From Stagnihabitans sp043738565 (GTDB taxonomy: Bacteria; Pseudomonadota; Alphaproteobacteria; Rhodobacterales; Rhodobacteraceae): a stretch of DNA of 17,651 nucleotides. This document shows positions 12,454 through 17,651 of the stretch, piece by piece (positions within the stretch are counted from its first letter, which is position 1; each line of letters begins with the position of its first letter). A program made the translations under genes and the position numbers. A model generated the notes under the pieces. That model worked only from the letters and a program-made list of their open reading frames with translations. It made no database searches and had not been told where the DNA came from. The stretch is taken from contig JAYUGA010000046.1 in the NCBI GenBank assembly GCA_043738565.1, forward strand, positions 1 to 17,651. Direction: 5' to 3'.

Positions 12454-13890
12454 ATGTCCGAAGCTTATGTTCGCGGCACCATCCTGCCACCCGAAGCGCC
12501 GCCGATCACCGAGCGTGGCGCGGTCAAATGGGTGCGCGAGAACCTGTTCTCGGGCTGGTTCAACACGATCCTGACGGTGCTGGGGATTGCGACCCTGTAC
12601 TACCTCGTCACCCTGTCCGCGCCTTGGCTGCTGCACGGGGTGTGGAATGCGAATTCCCTGGGGGAATGCCGCAGCATCATCGCGGCAAGCTTTGGTCCCG
12701 ACGCGGGCGGTGCCTGCTGGGCGGTGATCCGGGCCCGCTGGTATCAGTTTACCTTCGGCTTCTATCCACCCGAGGCATGGTGGCGCCCGATCCTCGACTT
12801 TGCCCTGCTGTTCGTGGCCCTTGCGCCGGTGCTGTTCTCTGACAACCCGCGCAAGGCGGCGATCATGGTCGGCCTGGTGTCGGTCGTTCTGGTGCTGAGC
12901 CTGCTGCCGCTGGTGCCGTGGTGGGCGCTTGTGCTGACCATCGCCCTGATGGTCGGCCTCAGCTATCTGGCCTTCACCACGACCTCGAAACTGCTGTGGG
13001 TCGCGGCGGTCTACCCCTTTCTGTCGGTCTGGCTGCTGTGGGGCGGCTCGGTCTGGGGTCCGGTTGCGGCGATGGCCGGTTTCGGCGTCATGGTGCTGGT
13101 CTACGGTCTGATCAGCCCGCGTCTGGGCCTGATCATGGGCAGTTCGGCCGGCTTTGTCGCCGCCTGCATCTGGTGGCTGTTCCTTGGCAGCCAGGTCGCC
13201 GGGGCGATCCAGTCGGCCGTGCCCTTTGACCTGACCTATGTGGAAAGCGACCGCTTCGGCGGCTTCCTCTTGGCCTTTGTAATCGGAGTGTCGTCGATCT
13301 CGATCTCGCTGCCGATCGGGGTGATGCTGGCCTTGGGCCGTCAGTCCAACATGTTCCTGATCCGCACCCTGTCGGTCGGCTTCATCGAATTCGTCCGCGG
13401 CGTGCCCCTGATCACCATGCTGTTCACCGCCTCGCTGTTGCTGCAATACTTCCTGCCACCCGGCAACAACTTCGACCTGATCCTGCGCGTGGTGATCCTC
13501 GTCACCCTGTTCTCGGCGGCCTACAATGCCGAGGTGATCCGCGGTGGCCTCGCCGCCCTGCCCAAGGGCCAGTTCGAAGCCGCCGACGCGCTTGGCCTCG
13601 ACTACTGGCAGGCGCAACGGCTGATCGTGATGCCGCAAGCGCTGAAAGTGTCGATCCCCGGCATCGTGTCCACCTTCATCGGCCTGTTCAAGGACACCAC
13701 GCTGGTGTCCTTCGTCGGCCTCCAGGACCCGTTGCGCGGCATCACGGCAATCGTGCGCGCTGACATCGCCTGGAAGGGCATCTACTGGGAACCCTATATC
13801 TTCGTCGCCGTCATCTTCTTTGTCGCCTGCTTTGGCATGTCCCGCTATTCGATGTATCTTGAGGGCAAACTCAAGACCGACGACCGTTAA
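12454..13890 (+). CDS. bztC: Amino-acid ABC transporter permease (BztC/AapM), long form
   Basis: This is the second membrane subunit of the importer and the partner of BztB. The 478-residue product starts with a cytosolic segment (PPEAPPITERGAVKWVRENL) and a first helix near residues 38-58. It then has an unusually hydrophobic middle (about 105-250) with several extra membrane segments. The conserved permease domain follows, with FVRGVPLITML and the EAA loop FEAADALGLDYWQAQRLIVM (E375-A377), then PQALKVSIPG and LFKDTTLVS. As remembered, BztC of R. capsulatus is about 434 residues and rhizobial AapM about 384, so this copy is long, mainly in the middle region. AAGGAG in the end of bztB serves as its ribosome binding site. 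bztD follows after ten bases. Confidence 0.93.
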   Translation: MSEAYVRGTILPPEAPPITERGAVKWVRENLFSGWFNTILTVLGIATLYYLVTLSAPWLLHGVWNANSLGECRSIIAASFGPDAGGACWAVIRARWYQFTFGFYPPEAWWRPILDFALLFVALAPVLFSDNPRKAAIMVGLVSVVLVLSLLPLVPWWALVLTIALMVGLSYLAFTTTSKLLWVAAVYPFLSVWLLWGGSVWGPVAAMAGFGVMVLVYGLISPRLGLIMGSSAGFVAACIWWLFLGSQVAGAIQSAVPFDLTYVESDRFGGFLLAFVIGVSSISISLPIGVMLALGRQSNMFLIRTLSVGFIEFVRGVPLITMLFTASLLLQYFLPPGNNFDLILRVVILVTLFSAAYNAEVIRGGLAALPKGQFEAADALGLDYWQAQRLIVMPQALKVSIPGIVSTFIGLFKDTTLVSFVGLQDPLRGITAIVRADIAWKGIYWEPYIFVAVIFFVACFGMSRYSMYLEGKLKTDDR

Positions 13891-13900
13891 GGAGCCAAAA

Positions 13901-14680
13901 ATGGCCAACGCAGCCCAAATGCCCAGCCAAATGAAAGTGACCGACGAAGTCGCTGTCCAGATCACCGCGATGAACAAATGGTACGGCACCTTCCACGTGC
14001 TGCGCGACATCAACATGACGGTGATGAAGGGCGAACGCATCGTCATCTGTGGCCCGTCCGGTTCGGGCAAATCCACCCTGATCCGCTGCATCAACCGGCT
14101 GGAGGAACATCAGCAGGGCCAGATCATCGTCGATGGCACCGAACTGACGTCGGACCTCAAAAATATCGACAAGGTGCGCTCCGAAGTTGGCATGGTGTTC
14201 CAGCACTTCAACCTGTTTCCGCACCTGACCATTCTGGAGAACCTGACGCTGGCCCCAATCTGGGTCCGCAAAGTGCCGAAGAAGGAGGCCGAGGAAACCG
14301 CGATGTACTTCCTCGGCAAGGTCAAGATCCCCGAACAGGCGCACAAATACCCCGGTCAGTTGTCTGGCGGTCAGCAGCAGCGCGTCGCCATCGCCCGTTC
14401 GCTGTGCATGCGGCCCCGGATCATGCTGTTCGACGAACCGACCTCGGCGCTTGATCCGGAAATGATCAAGGAAGTGCTGGATACCATGATCGAACTGGCG
14501 CAAGAGGGTATGACGATGCTCTGCGTCACCCACGAGATGGGCTTTGCGCAAGCCGTGGCGAACCGGGTGATCTTCATGGATCAGGGCCAGATCGTCGAAC
14601 AGAACGAACCGAAAGAGTTCTTCAGCAACCCGAAATCGGATCGCACCAAACTGTTCCTCAGCCAGATTTTGGGGCACTGA
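13901..14680 (+). CDS. bztD: Amino-acid ABC transporter ATP-binding protein (BztD/AapP)
   Basis: This cytosolic ATPase powers the Bzt/Aap importer by binding the EAA loops of both permeases. The 259-residue product has Walker A GPSGSGKST at residues 51-59, a Q-loop in VFQHFNLFPHLTILEN, the ABC signature LSGGQQQRVAIARSL from residue 154, Walker B IMLFDEPTSALDPE with D178 and E179, and the switch histidine H211 in CVTHEMGF. All catalytic elements are present. The ATG at 13901 follows AAGGAG, which overlaps the bztC stop region. An in-frame start further upstream (13820) lies inside bztC and is not needed. It is the last gene of the operon; a palindromic repeat follows the stop and separates it from convergent sixA-like DNA. 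Confidence 0.96.
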   Translation: MANAAQMPSQMKVTDEVAVQITAMNKWYGTFHVLRDINMTVMKGERIVICGPSGSGKSTLIRCINRLEEHQQGQIIVDGTELTSDLKNIDKVRSEVGMVFQHFNLFPHLTILENLTLAPIWVRKVPKKEAEETAMYFLGKVKIPEQAHKYPGQLSGGQQQRVAIARSLCMRPRIMLFDEPTSALDPEMIKEVLDTMIELAQEGMTMLCVTHEMGFAQAVANRVIFMDQGQIVEQNEPKEFFSNPKSDRTKLFLSQILGH

Positions 14681-14683
14681 ACC

Positions 14684-14709
14684 TAAGGTGCGTCAGATGA
14701 CGTACCCTA
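14684..14709. repeat. Palindromic intergenic element, copy 2, between convergent genes
   Basis: TAAGGTGCGTC and GACGTACCCTA flank the loop AGAT. The core differs by a single base from copy 1 after rpoA (5685-5704), and the G:T and A:C pairs make this stem weaker. It fills nearly the whole 32-base gap between bztD and the opposing phosphatase gene, so it may end transcription in both directions. Confidence 0.75.
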
Positions 14710-14712
14710 CCT

Positions 14713-15216
14713 TTACGCCACCACCTCGCGTGGCACGATGAAATCGACCGTTGCGGCGCTGCCAAACCCGACCTCTCCCCACGAATCCGCAGTGAAATCG
14801 CACACCAAAGTCGCCCCGGTCGGATAGCGGCTGAACTCCGTCGAAACCGGCGGCCTTGCTACCAGCCGCCCGGCGAACTCGGCAATCCCCGGATTGTGAC
14901 CGATCATCATCACGCAATCCGCGCTGGCGTGACGCAAAACCGCCAGCATCACGTCCGGCCCGGCATGGTAAAGCGCGGGCTTCAGGTTCAACAGCGGCGT
15001 TCCCGGCAAAGCCGGTGCCAGCCCCGACCAGGTCTTGCGGGTCCTGAGCGCATCCGAACACAACACCTCGCCCGGCACATAACCGCGCGAGGCCAGCCAC
15101 ACCCCCAACTCCGCCGCCGCCGCGCGGCCCCGGTCGTTCAGGGGGCGGGCATGGTCGGGCGTCGCCGGGTCGTCCCAGCTGGATTTGGCATGGCGGGTCA
15201 GGATCAGGCGCTTCAT
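14713..15216 (-). CDS. SixA-like histidine phosphatase family protein
   Basis: This is a small cytosolic phosphatase of the histidine-phosphatase (phosphoglycerate-mutase-like) superfamily, close to SixA, which dephosphorylates phosphohistidine on signalling or PTS proteins. The 167-residue product starts MKRLILTRHAKSSWDDP. R8-H9-A10 is the modified RHG motif with the nucleophilic histidine; R58 in SDALRTRKTW and H107 in MMIGHNPG complete the phosphate pocket. The ATG at 15216 is chosen because the catalytic motif then sits at the very N-terminus, as in SixA, and it overlaps the stop of the Fe-S protein upstream by ATGA. An extension of 34 residues upstream would run into that gene. The substrate is unknown. 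Confidence 0.88.
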   Translation of the reverse strand: MKRLILTRHAKSSWDDPATPDHARPLNDRGRAAAAELGVWLASRGYVPGEVLCSDALRTRKTWSGLAPALPGTPLLNLKPALYHAGPDVMLAVLRHASADCVMMIGHNPGIAEFAGRLVARPPVSTEFSRYPTGATLVCDFTADSWGEVGFGSAATVDFIVPREVVA

Positions 15217-15854
15217 GGGTGGAACTGCCTCATGTGATAGGCCGATTGTTCCGGCATCCTTGCATAGCCAAGTGACACGGGGCAAGCCCGCCGCACCAGA
15301 CAGCCACAGGTCATGCAATCCTGCCCCTCGGGGCTATCCAGAAACCCATGACAGCGCGTCACATCATAGCCCGCCCCGCTCAACGCCCCGACCGGACAGG
15401 CAGTCAGGCAAGGCTTGGCACAGCTATCGCAAGGCCGCTGCGGCGCAGGCGGCAGGTCCAGTCCCGCTTTCAGCGCCAATGCGCCGCGAAAGCTGACCAG
15501 CAAGCCCTGGGTTTCATGCACCAGAAGCCGCACCGGGCTGTCCCAGAGCCGCCCGGTCCGCAACGCCCAGGCATGAAACGGCTGATAGGGCGGTCCGCCA
15601 AACGGAAACAGCGCCTTGGCCCCCAGATCACAGGCCAGCGTCCCCACCACCCGCCGCGACCAGCGATCGACCGGGTCGGGCCCGCCCCATTCCTCTGACG
15701 CCTGCACCGCCGCCCAGAACCCCGGCTCACGCGGCCCCAGCAGCAGCACGGTCCGCGTCCCCGGCGGCAGGGTCGGTTCCGCCGCGCAGGCAAAGCCGCC
15801 CAGCACCTCCAGCTGCACCGCCGCCGCCCGCGCCGCGACCTCCGCGTAAGTCAT
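15213..15854 (-). CDS. 4Fe-4S cluster protein resembling the ferredoxin part of epoxyqueuosine reductase
   Basis: The 213-residue product has an N-terminal domain without a motif I can name (about 1-135) and a C-terminal iron-sulphur region. The cysteines are C142-x2-C145-x3-C149-x3-C153-P, then C168, then C180-x2-C183-x-C185 and C191-P. This spacing, with TACPVGAL and TRCHGFL between the cysteine groups, resembles the two-cluster tail of QueG. The corrinoid-binding and catalytic parts of QueG are absent and the protein is far shorter, so I do not assign queuosine synthesis. An electron-transfer role is the safest inference. ATG 15854 follows GAGGAATCGCAG and begins MTYAEVAARA; the longer frame overlaps argB. 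Its stop overlaps the phosphatase start, so the two are coupled. Confidence 0.75.
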   Translation of the reverse strand: MTYAEVAARAAAVQLEVLGGFACAAEPTLPPGTRTVLLLGPREPGFWAAVQASEEWGGPDPVDRWSRRVVGTLACDLGAKALFPFGGPPYQPFHAWALRTGRLWDSPVRLLVHETQGLLVSFRGALALKAGLDLPPAPQRPCDSCAKPCLTACPVGALSGAGYDVTRCHGFLDSPEGQDCMTCGCLVRRACPVSLGYARMPEQSAYHMRQFHP

Positions 15855-15879
15855 CTGCGATTCCTCGCCTTGAATATTG

Positions 15880-15903
15880 GCAAAAATATCCCCGCCGGAG
15901 GCC
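15880..15903 (-). promoter_or_regulatory. GGCCTCCGGCGGGGATATTTTTGC-type intergenic motif
   Basis: On the minus strand the 94-base gap between argB and the Fe-S gene contains CCTCCGGCGGGGATATTTTT, followed by GCCAATATTC, 25 bases upstream of the Fe-S gene start. From memory, strings like CCGGCGGGGATATTT recur before or between genes in Rhodobacterales. I cannot verify that here, and its function is unknown. Confidence 0.3.
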
Positions 15904-15948
15904 TTCGACCCCGACAAAAGCGCCGCCGTGGCAGGTTTTGCGACAGAT

Positions 15949-16848
15949 CTAGCGCCGCACACTCGGCTTGACCCGTGGCACGGTGGACCTGATCTGGCTG
16001 CCCGCACCATGATCGGTGAACAGCTCCAGCAAACAGGCGTTGGGAATCCGCCCATCCAGGATCGTCACGGCCCGCACCCCTTGCTCCAGTGCCAGCAGCG
16101 CCGTCTCGGTCTTGGGGATCATGCCGCCGGAAATTGCGCCATCGGCGATCATCTGGCGCACTTCCTCGGGGGTGATCTGGGTCATCACCTGACCCGAGGC
16201 ATCCTTGACCCCCGGCACGTCGGTCAACAGCAGCAAACGGTCGGCCTGCAACGCCCCGGCAATCGCCCCCGCCGCAGTGTCGCCATTGACGTTGAAGGTC
16301 TCGTTATCCGCCATGCCCGTCGCAACCGGAGCAACCACCGGAATGATCCCGGCCTTGTACAGATCGCGCAGCACCTGCACGTTCATCTCGACCGGGCGGC
16401 CGACGAAGCCCAGTTCCGGGTCATCGGCCTCACACACCATCAAATCGTCATCCTTGCCGGAAATCCCGACCGCGCGGCCACCCGCATCCATGATCGCCTG
16501 CACGATGCGCTTGTTGACCAGACCGGACAGCACCATCTCGACCACCTGCACCGTCGCCTTGTCCGTCACCCGCTTGCCGCGCACGAACGCGCTCTTGATC
16601 CCCAGCTTGTCCAGCATCTCGTTGATCATCGGCCCGCCGCCATGCACCACGACCGGGTTGACGCCAACCTGCCGCATCAGCACCACGTCGCGGGCAAATT
16701 CGGCCATCGCGGCATCGTTGCCCATCGCATTGCCGCCGAATTTGACCACCACCACCGCGCCGGAATAGCGTTGCAGATAGGGCAGGGCTTCGGACAGCAT
16801 CTTGGCGGTGATCGCGGCGTCGGACATGGTCAGCGTCTGCTTTTTCAT
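15949..16848 (-). CDS. argB: Acetylglutamate kinase
   Basis: ArgB phosphorylates N-acetyl-L-glutamate with ATP, the second step of arginine synthesis, in the cytoplasm. The 299-residue product has VVVVKFGGNAM (K36, nucleotide-binding lysine), the substrate loop NPVVVHGGGPMINEML, then FVRGKRVTDK, then NVNGDTAAGAIAGAL with LLLLTDVPGV. It ends with GGMIPKTETALLALEQGV, the lysine-containing ATP site. About 35 residues precede the first strand (TAKMLSEALPYLQRYSGAVV); this helix is characteristic of hexameric, arginine-inhibited enzymes, so feedback control by arginine is likely. ATG 16848 was chosen because GGAGG lies six bases upstream; the longer frame begins with unrelated sequence. Other arg genes are not in the window. 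A possible operator lies upstream. Confidence 0.96.
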   Translation of the reverse strand: MKKQTLTMSDAAITAKMLSEALPYLQRYSGAVVVVKFGGNAMGNDAAMAEFARDVVLMRQVGVNPVVVHGGGPMINEMLDKLGIKSAFVRGKRVTDKATVQVVEMVLSGLVNKRIVQAIMDAGGRAVGISGKDDDLMVCEADDPELGFVGRPVEMNVQVLRDLYKAGIIPVVAPVATGMADNETFNVNGDTAAGAIAGALQADRLLLLTDVPGVKDASGQVMTQITPEEVRQMIADGAISGGMIPKTETALLALEQGVRAVTILDGRIPNACLLELFTDHGAGSQIRSTVPRVKPSVRR

Positions 16849-16920
16849 GGGGGCCTCCGGGAAGAGCTGTTTCCTATCGCCTTTGTCCCCCCCTGCCAAC
16901 GGAAAAATTGGGCGGGGTTT

Positions 16921-16995
16921 TGGTTAACCAGATGTGAACAAGAAATTGCAAGCTATTGAAATCATTATAGTCAGGCAGGTGTCCACATGTGGACA
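16921..16995. promoter_or_regulatory. Divergent control region: two palindromes and -10-like boxes
   Basis: The 210-base gap between argB (minus) and the dehydrogenase gene (plus) turns AT-rich here. TGGTTAACCA (16921-16930) is a perfect 10-base palindrome, and TGTCCACATGTGGACA (16980-16995) a perfect 16-base palindrome. Reading towards argB there is an exact TATAAT (16969-16964) with the large palindrome where a -35 would sit. Reading towards the dehydrogenase, TATAGT (16966-16971) lies just before it. No good -35 is seen on either strand, so an activator or repressor site is plausible. The regulator is not identified. Confidence 0.5.
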
Positions 16996-17058
16996 GCCAC
17001 AATCGCCTTGCCTTCCGCCCGCCATCCCCTACCTTGACCCGCAATCCAAAGGTGCCTC

Positions 17059-17651
17059 ATGTCCGATCCCAAGACCATCGTCCTGACTGGCGCCAGCCGC
17101 GGCATCGGCCATGCCACCGTCAAGCGCTTCTCTGCTGAAGGCTGGCGCGTGCTGACCTGCTCGCGCCATGCCTTCGATCCCCGTTGCCCCTGGCCGGGTG
17201 GCGAGGACAATCACATCCAGATCGACCTTGCCGACCCCAACAAGACCATCGCCGCGCTGGAGGTGATCAAGGCCAAGCTGAACGGCCGCCTCGATGCGCT
17301 CGTGAACAACGCCGGGATCAGCCCGAAAGGTCCGAACGGTTCGCGGCTGGATATGCTGTCCACCGACCTGCGCACCTGGGGGCAGGTCTTTCACGTCAAC
17401 TTCTTCGCCCCGGTGATCCTCGCCCGTGGCCTGCGCGACGAACTGACTGCCGCCAAAGGCTCGGTCGTCAACGTCACCTCGATCGCAGGTTCCCGCGTCC
17501 ACCCCTTTGCCGGCGCCGCCTATTCCACCTCCAAGGCGGCGCTTGCCGCCCTGACCCGCGAGATGGCCTACGATTTCGGCCCATTGGGCGTGCGGGTCAA
17601 CGCGATTGCGCCCGGAGAAGTGGAAACCGCCATCCTGTCGCCCGGCACCGA
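17059..17651 (+). CDS. Short-chain dehydrogenase/reductase (SDR), cut by the window edge
   Basis: This is an NAD(P)-dependent oxidoreductase of the classical SDR family; the substrate cannot be told. The 197 residues visible start MSDPKTIVLTGASRGIGHAT, with the TGxxxGIG nucleotide-binding turn at about residues 10-17. They continue with NNAG and the catalytic triad S141, Y155 and K159 (YSTSK). The stretch VRVNAIAPGEVETAI, typical of the end of the cofactor domain, follows. About 50 residues are missing beyond the right edge. The ATG at 17059 follows AAAGGTG and puts the glycine motif at the expected place. It is transcribed away from argB, with an operator-like palindrome 64 bases upstream. 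Confidence 0.9.
   Translation, partial: MSDPKTIVLTGASRGIGHATVKRFSAEGWRVLTCSRHAFDPRCPWPGGEDNHIQIDLADPNKTIAALEVIKAKLNGRLDALVNNAGISPKGPNGSRLDMLSTDLRTWGQVFHVNFFAPVILARGLRDELTAAKGSVVNVTSIAGSRVHPFAGAAYSTSKAALAALTREMAYDFGPLGVRVNAIAPGEVETAILSPGT

Noticed and set aside
12076..14094. A 672-codon open frame on the minus strand opposite bztB-bztD.
   Set aside because: It is low-complexity His/Asp/Gln/Arg sequence created opposite a high-GC operon; the sense genes are unambiguous.
16849..16899. Longer argB start at 16899.
   Set aside because: The extra 17 residues have no family match, while the ATG at 16848 has GGAGG at ideal spacing.
15877..16959. A 360-codon plus-strand frame opposite argB.
   Set aside because: It mirrors argB, is rich in His, Gln and Arg, and has no known motif; argB on the minus strand is certain.

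Overview
The window looks like a chromosomal segment of an alphaproteobacterium of the Rhodobacteraceae (Rhodobacter/Paracoccus-like). The evidence is high GC with strong C/G third positions, the gene order rplO-secY-adk-rpsM-rpsK-rpoA-rplQ, an ATP12-type F1-ATPase chaperone (an alphaproteobacterial and mitochondrial family), and a four-gene acidic/general amino-acid ABC transporter of the Bzt/Aap type. No genus or species can be fixed from the sequence alone.

Layout. 1-950 is a disturbed accessory patch. It holds a truncated, frameshifted ISAs1-type transposase, a G12 tract beside a hairpin, and a low-GC stretch (about 41% GC by hand count over 421-540) that seems to carry a broken small membrane-protein gene. 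It ends in a promoter-like sequence whose spacer contains a run of ten C. This patch sits directly upstream of rplO, where rpmD and the rest of the spc operon would be expected. 952-6300 is the end of the ribosomal-protein cluster: rplO, secY and adk, then a likely internal promoter, then rpsM (TTG start), rpsK, rpoA and rplQ, with a hairpin terminator. 6326-9863 carries rarA, then a tightly overlapping trio (crcB, an RluA-family pseudouridine synthase, an ATP12 chaperone) joined by ATGA overlaps. 10075-14680 is the transporter operon bztABCD (aapJQMP). 14713-16848 lies on the minus strand: argB, then a small Fe-S protein and a SixA-like phosphatase that overlap by ATGA. A 210-base divergent region with a perfect 16-base palindrome separates argB from a short-chain dehydrogenase cut by the right edge.

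How the genes work together. The first half makes ribosomes (L15, S13, S11, L17), inserts membrane proteins (SecY), balances adenylates (Adk) and transcribes (RpoA). RarA acts at stalled replication forks. The crcB trio joins fluoride export, rRNA modification and F1-ATPase assembly in one coupled transcript. The Bzt system takes up amino acids such as glutamate and aspartate, and ArgB commits N-acetylglutamate to arginine synthesis.

I saw no CRISPR array, tRNA, rRNA, phage or defence system, and no complete mobile element. The most interesting signals are in non-coding DNA: the C-tract promoter before rplO, the transposase frameshift that an 8-base unit expansion explains exactly, a palindromic element present twice, and the 16-base operator-like palindrome next to argB. 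The most interesting protein is an orphan QueG-like ferredoxin module.
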